From the NCBI RefSeq assembly GCF_963082655.1, contig NC_081553.1, positions 189,747,351 through 189,811,350 of the forward strand: a stretch of DNA of 64,000 bases. Direction: 5' to 3'. Shown here piece after piece: positions 45,320-57,206 of this stretch. The stretch is from Stomoxys calcitrans (Eukaryota > Arthropoda > Insecta > Diptera > Muscidae). The notes under the pieces were generated by a model. It worked only from the letters and a program-made list of their open reading frames with translations, searched no databases and was not told where the DNA came from. Each line of letters opens with the position of its first letter. Within the stretch, counting starts at the first letter, position 1. Made by a program: the position numbers and the translations under genes.

Positions 45320-46549
45320 AGAAGTAAAAGTGTGCTTAGTTCGGGCGGGCCGAATCTTATATACCCTCCATCATGGATCGCATTTGTCGAGTTCTTTTCC
45401 CGGCATCTCTTCTTAGGCAACAAAAAAAAAAAACTGATAAAAGAGAAAATTTGCTCTGCTATTAGAGCGATATCAAGATATGGTCAGGTTTGGACCACAG
45501 TTAAATTATATGTTGGAGACCTGCGCCCTTTGGGGGCTCTAGAAGTAAAATAGAGAGATAGATTTATATGCGAGCTGTATCACGCTATAGACCGATTCAG
45601 ACCATAATGGTCATGAGAGAATCCGTCGTACAAAATTTCAGGTGAATCGGATAATAATTGCGACCTCTAGAGGCTCAAGAAGTCAAATCCCCAGATCGGT
45701 TTATATGACAGCTATATCAGGTTATCGACCGATTTGAACCGTACTTGGCACAGTTATTGGAAATCATAACGAAACACGTCATGCAAAATTTCAGCCAAAT
45801 CGGATAAGATTTACATCCTCTAGTGGCCCAAGAAGTCAAGACCCAAGATCGGTTTATATGACAGCTATATCAGGTTTTAGACTGATTTGAACCATACTTG
45901 GCGCAGTTGTTGGAAATCATAACAAAACACCTCGTGCAAAATTGCGGCCCAATCGGATAAGATTTACATCCTCTTGTGGCTCAAGAAGTCAAGACCCAAG
46001 ATCGGTTTATATGCCAGCTATATCAAAACATAGACCGATATGGTCCATTTACAATCTCAACCGACCTACACTAGTAAGAAGTATTTGTGCAAAATTTCAA
46101 GCGGCTAGCTTTACTCCTTCGAAAGTTAGAGTGCTTTCGACAGACAGACGGACGGACAGATGGACAGTCGGACGGACATGGCTTTATCGACATAAAATGT
46201 CACGACGATCAAGAATAAATATATTGGGTTGCCCAAAAAGTAATTGCGGATTTTTTAAAAGAAAGTAAATGCATTTTTAATAAAGCTTAGAATAAACTTT
46301 AATCAAATATACTTTTTTTACACTTTTTTCTAAAGCAAGCTAAAAGTAACAGCTGATAACTGCCAGAAGAAAGAATGCAATTACAGAGTCACAAGCTGTG
46401 AAAAAATTTGTCAACGCCGACTATATGAAAAATCCGCAATTACTTTTTGGGCAACCCAATACTTTGTGGAGTCTCAGACGAATATTTCGAGTAGTTACAT
46501 ACAGATTGACGAATTTTGTATACCCCCATCCTATGGTGGAGGGTATAAT
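45320..46549 (-). repeat. HINE/DINE-like element, family A, interrupted by a MITE
   Basis: The 3' end is GAAGTAAAAGTGTGCTTAGT, the hairpin TTCGGGCGGGCCGAA and TATATACCCTCCATCATGG. About four monomers follow, then CTTTCGACAGACAGACGGAC. The 5' block is split at AAGAATAAATA / CTTTGTGGAGTC by the MITE at 46224-46459. It ends TACCCCCATCCTATGGTGGA. Confidence 0.87.
46224..46459 (+). mobile_element. TA-flanked MITE, copy 4 (inside a family A element)
   Basis: A 236-bp copy with intact TTGGGTTGCCC terminal repeats and TA at both sides. Removing the element and one TA restores the family A sequence AAGAATAAATATACTTTGTG, which matches the uninterrupted copies. Confidence 0.92.
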
Positions 46550-46759
46550 TACCCTATTTTCACCGGGGGACCAAATCCTACCTTCAGTGAAAATGGCATA
46601 AACATCGATTCAAAGAGTTTGTAGTAAACTCTGCTTTGCAGCTTTTTCCGAAAACACATCAATGAAATGTAAATATTGTAATTGTCGATCAATTATCTTT
46701 ATTCCATTAACAATACTTTGTTTGTTATGTTAACTTACATGCATATTTCAAGCAAACAA

Positions 46760-46981
46760 TTGGGTTGCCCAAAAAGTAATTGCGGATTTTTTAAAAGAAA
46801 GTAAATGCATTTTTAATAAAACTTAGAATGAACTTTAATCAAATATACTTTTTTACACTTTTTTTCTAAAGCAATCTAAAATTAACAGCTGATAACTGAC
46901 AGAGGAAAGAATGCAATTACAGAACTACAAGCTGTGAAAAAATTTGTCAACGCCGACTATATAACTTTTTGGGCAACCCAA
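46760..46981 (+). mobile_element. TA-flanked MITE, copy 5 (right terminal repeat partly deleted)
   Basis: A 222-bp copy. The right end lacks about 14 bp of the terminal repeat (the ATGAAAAATCCGCAATT part is missing before ACTTTTTGGG). The left flank reads AA instead of TA. Confidence 0.85.
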
Positions 46982-46983
46982 TA

Positions 46984-48082
46984 CATTACACGCATTCTTA
47001 CCATGAGCATAAATTATTTAAATTCAATAATTGATAAATTACAAGCAAATATTGACAAATGCAAAGTCAATGGTATGGAAGACATTCCACACTGCAAACA
47101 TTTACAGAATTTAAATTGGCAACAAACAAAGGCGATCTAACGGCCTTTCGAAAGAAAAATGGATAATTTTATTGGCTAACTTTGGCTGGTCTAAATCTTG
47201 GATCCATTTCATGAAGTTGTTTGGGGAATTTGAGGAACTAGAAGGGTATAATTGTTGATTAAAACACAATTCCACATGGAAAAGTTTATCATGTTCGGTA
47301 AGAATTGCATAAGGGAGTCTTAACCAAGTTATGGATCGATTTTGAACACAGGTAACGTGGATACTACAAATCATAATAGTAATTTTGTTGCAAATTTTCA
47401 CCCAAATTGGATACGTATTGCACCCTCTGGTATCTTCACAACTCAACTCGATAGATTGATTTTTCTTTGAGCTTTATTAAGTTGGAAACAAAATAGGGTT
47501 GGTTTTATACCACTTTGGTTCATTTTTTTTATATTTATTACCTTTCGTTATTATTTTCATTGCCATAAACCACATCAAAGAGATTTCTTTAATGGTCATA
47601 AACAAAACATTTTTGTGACTTAACATTTTTCTTCTTAACACCAGGCGAGAAGTGTTGGAAAAATCAAAACAGAAAAAAAAATAAAAAAAACAAGACAAAC
47701 TGAAATGTCCATTCGTTTCCAATGAAATTCCATGCAATTATGTATAATTCCTCCATTAATTTACGCCGTCACGGAAAAATGTTCGCCACAGGTCCATATC
47801 TGCACTGCCAGAACCCCTATGGGGCCTGGCAAGCACAGAACGTGCGTCGTTTTTAATCATTTCAAACTTTCAGCACTGACTGCTATGGCTGTGGCAATAG
47901 TGGTTGCCGCCACCACTTATTGGGTGGCTTTGAATGTGGGTGTGTGCAGAGACTTTGGTCCACAACTACAATACTACTCAAAATGATGATCAGTGTTGCC
48001 ACTTTGCTAATTTCAAAGAATTGAAATTCAGGTAAGAATAAAATGTTTATCGGATTTTGAATGAGATCTAAGATTGGAAATT
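46984..48082. other. Unique stretch, no supported gene
   Basis: Several frames of 80-110 codons are open (for example 47732-47986 plus and 47111-47446 minus) but carry no motif I recognise and have no consistent splice context. The base composition is AT-rich. Confidence 0.4.
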
Positions 48083-48382
48083 GCAAATTTTGCCCATGAA
48101 CATTCCATTAAAGAACAAGGGGAAACTTCTCACATATTAATGAGAGCAGTCCGATTCAAGTTTAAGTTCAATGATAAGGGGCCTCCTTTTTTCAAGCCGA
48201 GTCCGAACGGCTTGCCGCAGTGCGACAACTCTTTGGAGAGAAGTTTTTGTGTGGCATAATACCTCACAAATGTTGCCAGCATTAGGAGGGGAAAAAGCAC
48301 CGCTGAAAATTTTTTCTGATGGTCTTGCCAGGATTCGTCATAGGCAGACATGATTACCTCTGCGCTACGGTGGCCTCCGATT
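48083..48382 (-). mobile_element. tRNA-derived SINE, copy e
   Basis: Minus strand copy with the head GGAGGCCACCGTAGCGCAGA (box A type), a deletion across the box B region, a preserved body (GCAAGCCGTTCGGACTCGGC) and the tail TTCTTTAATGGAATGTTCAT. Confidence 0.78.
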
Positions 48383-48438
48383 TAAGTTTAGAAGACATTA
48401 ATCAGAATCTATTTTTAAAATCAAACCCATTCGATTTG

Positions 48439-50712
48439 CATACCCACCACCATAGGTTGGGGGTATACTAATCTACTCTTTCCGTTTGAAACACCACCCA
48501 GTATTTGGAGGTGCGACCATTTATATATTTTGAAGTGTCTCGACATTCTGAGTCGATCTTGCCATGTCCGTCCGTCCGTCTAGCTAGTCACTTCAAATTT
48601 TGCACAGATACTTTTAATCGATGTAGGTCGTTGGGATTGCAAAAATGAGTCACATCAGTTCAGATTTGGTTAGAGCCCCCATACAGATCAATCTCTCGAT
48701 TTGACTTCTTGAACCCGTAGAAGTCTCAATTTTCCTCCGATTTGGCTGAAATTTGAAACAAAGACTTGAGTTATGACGTCCAACATCTATGTGAAGTATA
48801 ATCCGAAATCCGGGGTTATAAACAGATATAGTCCCGGATTTGACTTGTTGGGCCTTTAGCAGTCTAAATTTTGAAATTTGGAATAAAGACTAGAGTTATG
48901 ACTTTCAACATCCAAGGCAAGTACGGTCCGAATCGGCCAATAAACAGATATAGCCCCCATATAAACCGATCACCGGATTTGACTTCTTGAGCCTAAAGAA
49001 GCCTCAATTTTTATTCGATTTGGCTGAAATTTGGAGCAAAGTCTTGAGTTATGACTTTCAACATCCATGCCAAGTGTAATTCGAATCGGTCTATAAACAG
49101 ATATAGCCCCCATATAAACCGATCACCGGATTTGACTTCTTGAGCCTTTAGAAGCCTCAATTTTCATCCGATTTGGCCAAAATTTGGAACAAAGGCTTGA
49201 GTCATGATTTTCAATATCCATGTCGGATATGATTTGAACCGTTCTGTAAACAGATATAGACCCCTTACAAACCGATCCCCGGATTTGACTTTTTGAGCCT
49301 TAAGTAGCCTCAATTTTCATCCGAGTTGGCTGAAATTTGGAACAAAGACTTGTATGCCAAGTATGATCTAAATCGGTTCATAAACTGATATAGCTCCCAT
49401 ATAAACCGATCTGGCATCATGCCTTCCTGAGCCGCTAGAGGGCGCACTTATCACCCGAGTTGGCTAAAATTTTGCATGAAGAGTTTTGTTTTAACTTTCA
49501 ACAATTGTACCAAGTAAGAAATGAATTCGTTCATTAACTGATATTGCTCCCACATAAACCGATCTTGAACCTTGACTTCTTGAGCCCCTAGAGGGCGCAC
49601 TTATCACCCGAGTTGGCTGAAATTTAGCACGAAGTGTTTTGTTGCGATTTCCAACAACTGTGCCAAGCATGGTCTTAATCGTTATATAGATATGATATAG
49701 CTCCCATTTAACCGATCTTGGATCTTGACTTCCTAAGCCGCCAGAGGGCGCAAGTATTATCCGAATTGACTGAAATTTTAGCATGAGGTGTTTTGTTTGG
49801 ATTTTCAACGACTAAGCCAAGTATGGTTTAAATCCATTCATTTGCATATAAACTGATCTGGGATGTTGACTTCTTGAGCCCCTAGAGGGAGCACTTATCA
49901 TCCGATTTGGCTGAAATGTAGCACGAAGTGTTTTGTTGTCACTTCCAACAACCTTGCCAAGTGTACTTTAAATTGGTTTATAACCTGATATAGCTCCCAT
50001 ATAAACCGATCGTGGATCTTGACTTGCTGAGCCGCTAGAGGGCGCAATTATCACCCTATTGGACAGAAATTTTGCATAAAGGGTTTTCAACTTTCTAATC
50101 CGTTCATTCATAGCTCCCATAAAAACTGATCTCGGATCGTGAATTCTTCAGTCCCTAGAGAGCGCAGTTATCACCCAATTTGGCTGAAATTTAGCACGAA
50201 GTGTTTTGTTACGACTTCCAACATTTGAGTCAAGTTTGGTCTAAATCGGTTCATAAACTGGTATAACTCCCATTTAAACCGAACTGGGATCTTGACTTCC
50301 TGAGCCGCCAGAGGGCGCAAGTATTATCCGATTTGACTGAAATTTTGCATGAGGTGTTTTGTTTTGATTTCCAACAACCTTGCCAAGTATGGTCAAAATT
50401 GGTTCATAACCTGATATAGCTCTCATATAATCCGGTCTCCCGATTATACTTCTTGAGCCTATAGAGGGTGCAATTCTTATCCGATTTTGCTGAAATTTTG
50501 CACAATGTCTTCCAATTTGGTCTCCAACATTCGAACCGGGTATGGCCCTAATCGGTTTATAACTTGGTATAGCTCCAATATCATAGCAATTCTTATCCAT
50601 TATCATTTATTTGCCTCTAAATAGCTATCGGGCAAAGAACTTGACAAATGCGATCCATTGTGGAGGGTATATTAAATTCGGCCCGGCCGAATTTATAACT
50701 CTTTCACTTGTT
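48439..50712 (+). repeat. HINE/DINE-like element, family B with A-type 3' end, full length
   Basis: The 5' end has CATACCCACCACCATAGGTT and TGTCCGTCCGTCCGTCT. About twelve central monomers follow, whose sequence drifts from B-type on the left (ACAGATATAGCCCCCATATA) to A-type on the right (CTAGAGGGCGCACTTATCAC). The 3' end has GTGGAGGGTATATTAAA, the hairpin TTCGGCCCGGCCGAA and CTTTCACTTGTT. It appears to be a mosaic of the two families. Confidence 0.83.
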
Positions 50713-51849
50713 AATTAATATTTCATTTGGGAACGACGAATTTTCCAGAATTTTTCTTTAAATTTCCTTTTCTTTGATTTAAAAAAAATTAATTCCAAAC
50801 AAAATGTCTACAAATTTCCAGTTTTCCAAAATTTTTCTTAAAACTTTCTTGTTTTTTATGCATATTTTTTTTGTAGTTGGCATCTCTAATGTTAATGCGT
50901 AACGTATATGGTCGCTGGTGTACCTACCTACACATACACACACACTCACACATTCCCACAGGCACATTGATTGATGGATTTTTATTTCGGCGACAAGTGG
51001 TCACAAGCACTTGACATTTGTATTTTTCAATGCTATCGAAAGTTTTTATTTTCGGTTTTTTTTCTTCTTCTTATTTGTTTGTATGTTGTCGTTGGTGTTA
51101 TTTTCTCTCATGGCTCTAGAAGCGTAAAGAAGCACAAGGCATTGTTGCTGTTGCTGTTACTGTGTGGCTGCTGTGTGAAAAGTGGACCAACACAAAAATA
51201 AGCATCAAGTATCCGCATATAAGAATAACAACAACAACAACAACAGCAGCAGCAATAAAAAAGAAACGCATAAGCAGAGAGAAAAACAACATCCATTCGT
51301 TTACACAGAACGGACAAATACAAATGGCCGTGCAAACATTTATTTGCCGAACAACGAAGTGCCAGCAAAAGCTTTATTTCACTCCCAAAACGTACGCACA
51401 CACATTCACATGTAGCCAAATGTTCAAGGCTTGAAAAAAAAAAAAAACAGTGGAAATAGAACTTAAACTAGATTTATATGAAAAGTAGGTTGAATGGTAA
51501 AAAAAAAACGGGGAAAAAATTGCGAAACAGGAAAAACTACGCATTCAAACAAATATAAATCAAATAAATTCAGTACACACTGAACTCAAGGGAATGTTTT
51601 TTTTTGGAGATGTAAGAAAATGTTTGATTTGAGAAGATAGGGCAATGGAAACTGCATCACTTTTAATAAAAAAAAATATTACCAATATTTACTCAAGCCA
51701 ATTGAAAAGAAGATTGACAAGTGGAAATTTTTCGAAGGGGAAGACGGCAAGGTTAAAGTATTCATAGGTTTTTTTTCACCAATTTATCGACTGTCCAGCA
51801 AAAGAGCAGGATAGAAATATACTTTACCCATACCACAGAGTATGGATAT
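50713..51849. other. Unique low-complexity stretch, no gene seen
   Basis: Contains (CA)n-like sequence near 50930-50955, a CAA/CAG trinucleotide run at about 51225-51255, and A- and T-runs. The overlapping short frames are products of these simple repeats. Such sequence is common in fly introns and untranslated regions. Confidence 0.45.
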
Positions 51850-51960
51850 GTTCTAGCCCCCTGCAAATATTTTTGATCGCCAAACAATCTTCCGCGAATC
51901 TTCTAGATGATTTTTAGGTTCACGAACGAGCTCGTCTAAGAGTCGTAGACGATTCCCCCA
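51850..51960 (+). repeat. Unnamed short repeat (family G), copy 2
   Basis: CCCTGCAAATATTTTTGATC, GCCAAACAATCTTCCGCGAA, TCTTCTAGATGA and GAGCTCGTCTAAGAGTC correspond to the minus-strand reading of 42103-42205. The sequence after 51960 contains loosely repeated GAAGAGT and GCGAATCTTC motifs up to about 52200. Confidence 0.6.
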
Positions 51961-52239
51961 TCTGTGGAGTTGTGTCCTCAAAACGAATCATTTTGAAGAT
52001 TGTTCTGCGAATCTTCCTCGTGAGTTACTAAAGAGTAAGTCAGAAGAGTCTTGGAAGATCTTAGAATCGCGCAAAAATCGTGTGGGCGAGTTACAAATTA
52101 GAGTTTTAGAAGATTTATAAAATTCGCTTCTAGAAGAGTTGCGCTTTACTCCTCTGGACGAGTTTTCGGGAAGCTCTGAAAATGCATATCAAGATTAGTT
52201 GTTCATCAACAACGTAACAAAAAAAAAAAATCCTGCTCA

Positions 52240-52420
52240 ATTTCTGCATTTTAAAGACTGAAGCGTAAATTCAACAGACAGAGAGACGGACGGAACGCCA
52301 GACGGATGGACATTGCGACATATTGGATAGGGTCTGGAATAAGTATTTCGATGTGTTGCAAACAAAAAAAAAACAAAATGATTAAACCATCATCATTCGG
52401 TGGTAGGTATACAAAATTGA
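52240..52420 (-). repeat. HINE/DINE-like family B2, solo 5' end
   Basis: CTGAAGCGTAAATTCAACAG, ACAGAGAGACGGACGGAACG, GATAGGGTCTGGAATAAGTA, TTTCGATGTGTTGCAAAC and ATTCGGTGGTAGGTATA match the 5' end of family B2 on the minus strand. The rest of the element is missing. Confidence 0.65.
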
Positions 52421-52984
52421 CCCCCTAATGGTCAGAATTCAGATTTCCCATCACTTTACCTTTAAGCTCATCGTCTGCATCCAACAGGAGTTCTTCCCTA
52501 CGAATATAGTTTGAAGTTATCATGTCGAACTTCCGTACGCATTTAAAAAAGCACAGACATTACTCTTTTCCAATGTTGTACAGACATAGGGCGTGGATGA
52601 GTTCTCCCCGGATGCTTCTCCAGCTGCAGCCATTGAAGTACCTTCGAAATTCGTTCCTTTAACGCTAGCGCTCACTTTAGGCCTACAGTAAACCGATAAC
52701 GCAGTAAGAGAGGGCTTGTCGGACCCCGCTTCGGAACCTTCTCTTCTGCTTTTCTCTTCTCTGGATGGGTATAGGGGGATATTCTGTTTCCACTTACCCG
52801 CCAGACTATAGAAATGTGAAAGACAACAAGTGTTGAGTCCTTAACAAGTGTTGAATCGTCTCTTAAGTCGCCTTTTGAGTCTTTAGCAACTATTCCTTAA
52901 TCGTTTCCTGGGTCCCCACCCGTACTAGGATTACGAGGAGATGCTGCTCGCCAGACATTTCCATTGCAACCCCTGAGCTCCTGA
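52421..52984. other. Unassigned stretch upstream of a retrotransposon fragment
   Basis: Balanced base composition without clear motifs. It may hold the decayed endonuclease domain of the retrotransposon that becomes recognisable at 52985, but I could not support that directly. Confidence 0.3.
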
Positions 52985-53935
52985 GTGAAATATACTGGCA
53001 AGCCGTCTGTGCGATCAGACCACCTCCCCATATTTCTCACCATCGACCGACCATCCGACTTCCCAACCTCTGAGCACCGTCAATCAGTAGAAGGCCGATT
53101 GGGTCGGCTTCAGAGACTGCACCAATCACCGCTTCAGTAAACTGACACCCCCTTCAAATGGGCTAGTTCCCGAGAGGAAATTCCGAGAAATCATTAACGC
53201 AGCAACCGGTCGAATACCCAAAGTGTGGTCCAATTTCCCAGTGCAGGCAGTGGTACTCGCAGACGTGCGCGATGGGATTCGTTGTACGGAGCACACTTAT
53301 CTCAGAATCAGCGAGCTGAATGTGGAAATAAACAGGGTAGTCGACGAACTTAAACGGAATTTGTGGCTGCAACACTTGGAGAAATGTAACTTAGGTAAAA
53401 TTTTAGGCTAGCTGCGGTCTACTTTTAAGTCACTCTCGAAACCCGGTAGACGGGATGGCAGGACCTCAGTCACTTTTGACGACGTAACTTTGACTGATCC
53501 GAAGAGATGCGCCAGTTTGTTCAATCGTCAATGGGGGAGCTACTCGTCATATCCGTGGTCTCCGAGCCGAAGGACTGCCATCACAATTTACCGCGGATGA
53601 AGTTATGAATGTCATTGGTGGCGGCAAGTCATCTAAGGCGTTGGGCCACGACGGAATCTCTATACTGCTGCTAAAGAATTTGGATCCACCTGGAGTCGAG
53701 TACCTTATAACTGTCCTCAACCTGTCTTTGAACACTTTTATAGTACCTCTTGTCTGGAAGATGGGCAGAGTGATCCCGCTACTGAAGCCTGGAAAGGACC
53801 CGATTTTGAGGGTTTCCCTTCTCTCACCATTAGGCAAGACGCTTGAAACCCTACATCTCATTGGAAATTTCCATTCACTGAGCATGAGCATGGTTCTGCA
53901 AGACTGGAGATATTCGTCTGCAAGATAATTAAGTA
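52985..53935 (+). pseudogene. Non-LTR retrotransposon ORF2 fragment (endonuclease end to RT)
   Basis: Plus-strand blocks: VRSDHLPIFLTIDRPSDFP (the SDH motif closing the APE-type endonuclease), the linker AERKFREII-like block, VWSNFPVQAVVLADVRDGIR, ISELNVEINRVVDELKRN, then the RT N terminus KSSKALGHDGISILLLKNL, VLNLSLNTFIVPLVWKMGRV and IPLLKPGKDP. After 53850 the frame decays. Several shifts and stops precede 53570. It differs in sequence from the fragments at 0.4 and 32.5 kb, so more than one retrotransposon family is represented. Confidence 0.85.
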
Positions 53936-53989
53936 CTAGGGCGATATATTCATTGGTTTCGCTTTTACGATAATCTCGATTTGACATTT

Positions 53990-54606
53990 TGATTTGGGTT
54001 TTAAAAATTTGTAAATTTTGGGCTCATTTTGAGTTTCGCATAAAAAATCCCGCCAAAATTTCATATTTTGATTTCAGCTTGGGCACTGAGTTCTAAAACA
54101 AGTCCTTGATCTTTCCAAATATATGTATTTTATTCATAAAATATTTTAAAATATTGGCTAAAATGTCTACCCATTGTGGACATCTCGGTTATTTTCCTAA
54201 ACATTCACGCCAAATACGGAAGACTTAAAAGATGTAAAAATCAGTTTGTCATTTTGGAATAAATTGACATATCTTTATGAAATTTGAAACGTTTATAGAG
54301 GAATACCTCCTCTAGTGCTGGTGCTGGACGATATTCAGGGGCCTTGAAATACTGGGCCTTATTCGGTTGTCTTTTGATTAAATCTTCCCCCTCCCTAAAA
54401 TAATCGGACCATAAATGCGCTTTTGGCAGCCCGAACAATATTATGTAGGGTCGAGGTGACTAACTTTGAAAGCCCACCAATGGACCCCCGGGCCTTCGAG
54501 GGCCATGAAATTTTGCAAATGAATGATTAACACCTCAGCTATAACCATCTAAAATTTGATAATATCTTCATCCGCTAAAAAATGGCTGACTTATTTCCAC
54601 TAATTT
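53990..54606. repeat. Unclassified repeat (family F), copy 1
   Basis: The part 54440-54600 (GGTCGAGGTGACTAACTTTG, CACCTCAGCTATAACCATCT, AAAATTTG) is matched by 62180-62335 (CACCGAGGTGACAAATTTTA, TACCTCAGCTCTAACCATTT). The rest has no match here. There is no coding capacity. Confidence 0.45.
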
Positions 54607-56283
54607 TTATAACCCACACCACCACTGTGGTACAGGGTATTACAGATTTGTACATTTGTTTGCAACGCTAAGAAGGAGAAGAGATAGACCCATCGATAAG
54701 TATATGGATGGGCTTAGAGACACTTCCTGATTCGATTTAGCTATGGCCGTCTGTCCATGTATTTTTTGTAATCAGGGTACAGGTTCCACTTGTTGTCCGA
54801 TTTTCACAAAATTTTGTACAAGTGTCTTTTTTGGTTCAAGGACAAACGACGTTGATTTTGAAAAAATAGGTCCATATTTAGATATAGCTCCCATGTATAT
54901 CTTTCATCCGATGTGCCCTTTTAAAGCTGTAGAAGCCAAAAAATTTGGTCCGATTCCTACAAAATTTGCCACGAAGTGCTTTTTGTAACGTCCCAATATG
55001 TGTGCAAAATTTCATCTAAATCGGTTTAGATTTAGATATAGCTTCCATATATAACTTTCGTCCGATTTGACCTATTTAGGCTGTAGAAGGCACAATTTTG
55101 ATCCGATCTTTACAAAATTTGGCACAAAGTGCTTTTTGTAACGTCCCAATATGTGTGCAAAATTTCATCATAATCGGATCAGATTTATATACAGCTCCCA
55201 TATATATCTTTCATCCGATATGGTCTTTTAAAGCTGTAGCAGGCACAAATTTGGTCCAATGTTTACAAAATTTGGCATGGTGCGTTTTATTCAACGTTCT
55301 CATATGTGTGCCAAGTTTCATAAAAATCGGTCCAGATTTAGATATAGCTCCCATATATATATATATATCATCCGTTATGGCCTTTTAAGGCTGTAGAAGC
55401 CACAATTTTGGTCCAATCTTTACAAAATTTGTGTGAGCAAAGTTTCATAAAAATCGGTCCAGATTTAGATATAGCTCCCATGCATATCTTTCATCCGATA
55501 TGCTCTTTTAAAGCTGTAGGAGCCACAATTTTGGTCCTATCTTTACAAAATTTGGCACGAAGTGCTTTTTGTGACGTCCCAATATGTGTGCAAAATTTCA
55601 TCATAATCGGATCAGATTTATATATAGCTCCCATATATATCTTTCATCCGATATGCCCTTTTAAAACTGTAGGAGCCAAAATATTGTTCCGATCGTTTTA
55701 TTCAACATTCTCATATGTGTGCAAAGTTCCATAAAAATCGGTTCAGATTTAGATATAACTCCCATATATATCTTTCATCCGATATGGCCCTTTAAGGCTG
55801 TAGAAGCCACAATTTTGGTCTAATTTTTACAAAATTTGGTACGGGCCGTTTTATTCAACGTTCTCATATGTGTGCGTAAAAATCGGTCCAGATTTAGATA
55901 TAGCTCCCATATATATTTTTCATCCGATATGGCCTTTTAAGGCTTTAAAAGCCACAATTTTGGTTCGATCTCTACAAAATTTTTCATGAGATAGTTTAAT
56001 TGACATCCCAATACGTGTGCAAAATTTCATCAAAATCGATTTAGATAAAACTCCCATATATATCTTTTATGCGTTTCGACTTTTAAGGCTGTAGAAGCCA
56101 CAATTTTCGCACCATCGTAAGAAAATCATATAATTTTCTATTCGATATTTCAATAGGTATGCAAAATTAAAGTCAGACCAAATTTGGATATAAGTGATAT
56201 CTATTAAAACTATTACATATACTCGGTGGAGTAGGGTATTATATGGACGGCTCCGCCCGACTTTTGCCTTTCCTTACTGGTTT
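54607..56283 (+). repeat. HINE/DINE-like element, family C, full length
   Basis: The 5' end has ATAACCCACACCACCACTGT, GGTACAGGGTATTACAG and GGCCGTCTGTCC. About eight to nine monomers follow with ATCGGTCCAGATTTAGATAT, AGCTCCCATATATATCTTTC and AAGGCTGTAGAAGCCACAAT. The 3' end has GGTGGAGTAGGGTATTATAT, a hairpin around GGACGGCTCCGCCCGACTTT and TTACTGGTTT. Confidence 0.82.
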
Positions 56284-56525
56284 CTCCATCCGACTGTGCG
56301 ATGCCAGTACTCTCTTTAATGTTGTGGATGATATAAAAAAAGCTCATTTGTATCCTAATCCCATATCGCTACACAAAACTAAATTTTACAATTAAATTTG
56401 CCTCAAAATCAGTATTTTATCTCTAAGCACTTGACCTTACTAAACTTAAACAAATTATTATTTCAATTTTTATTTTAGGCCTCCCAACATTGCATTCAAA
56501 CGGCACATGAATACATTCATGAGTG
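56284..56525. other. Short unique stretch, nothing recognised
   Basis: Sequence between a family C and a family A element, without coding signal. Confidence 0.4.
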
Positions 56526-57206
56526 TTTATACCCTCCACCATAGGATGGAGGTATACTATTTTCGTCATTCCGTTTGTAACACCTCGAAATATCCGTCTA
56601 AGACCCCTAAGGTGTATATATTCTTGATCGTTATGTCATTTTAAGTCGATCTAGCCATGTCGGTCCGTCTGTCCGTGTGTCCGTGTGTCCGTCCGTCCGT
56701 CCATCTGTCTGTTCGTCCGTCCATCTGTCTGTCGAAAGCACGCTAACTTTCGTAGGAGTTAAGCTAGCCGCTTGAAATTTTGCACCAATACTTTTTATTA
56801 GTGTAGGTCGGTTGGGATTGTAAATGGGGCATGTCGGTCCATGTTTTGATATAGCTGCCATATAAACCGATCTGGGATCTTGACTTCTTGAGCCTCTAGA
56901 GGGCGCAATCCTTAGCCGATTTGAATGAAATTTTGCATAAGATGTTTTGTTATGACTTCCAATAACAGTGCTAAGTATGGCGCAAATCGGTCTATGTTTT
57001 AATAAAGCTGCCATATAAACCGACCTAGGGTCGTGACTTCTTGAGCCACTAGAGGGCGCAATTCTCATCCGATTCGGAAGAAATTTTGTACAACGGCTTC
57101 TCCCATGACCTCCAACATATGTATCGCATATGTTATGACAAATGCGATCCATGGTGGAGGGCATATAAGATTCGTCCTGGCCGAACTTCGCTCGCTATTA
57201 CTTGTT
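56526..57206 (+). repeat. HINE/DINE-like element, family A, short full-length copy
   Basis: The 5' end has TTATACCCTCCACCATAGGA, ATTCCGTTTGTAACACC and a GTCY run with interspersed GTGT (CCGTCTGTCCGTGTGTCCGT). Only two to three central monomers follow. The 3' end has CATGGTGGAGGGCATATAAG, a damaged hairpin (TTCGTCCTGGCCGAA), CTTCGCTCGC and TATTACTTGTT. Confidence 0.85.

Noticed and set aside
47111..47446. 111-codon minus-strand frame as a gene
   Set aside because: No motif recognised and no splice or promoter context. Its length is within chance for this composition.
53547..53987. 146-codon minus-strand frame
   Set aside because: It is the antisense shadow of the reverse-transcriptase fragment, whose plus-strand motifs (ALGHDGIS, LLKPGKDP) are unambiguous.
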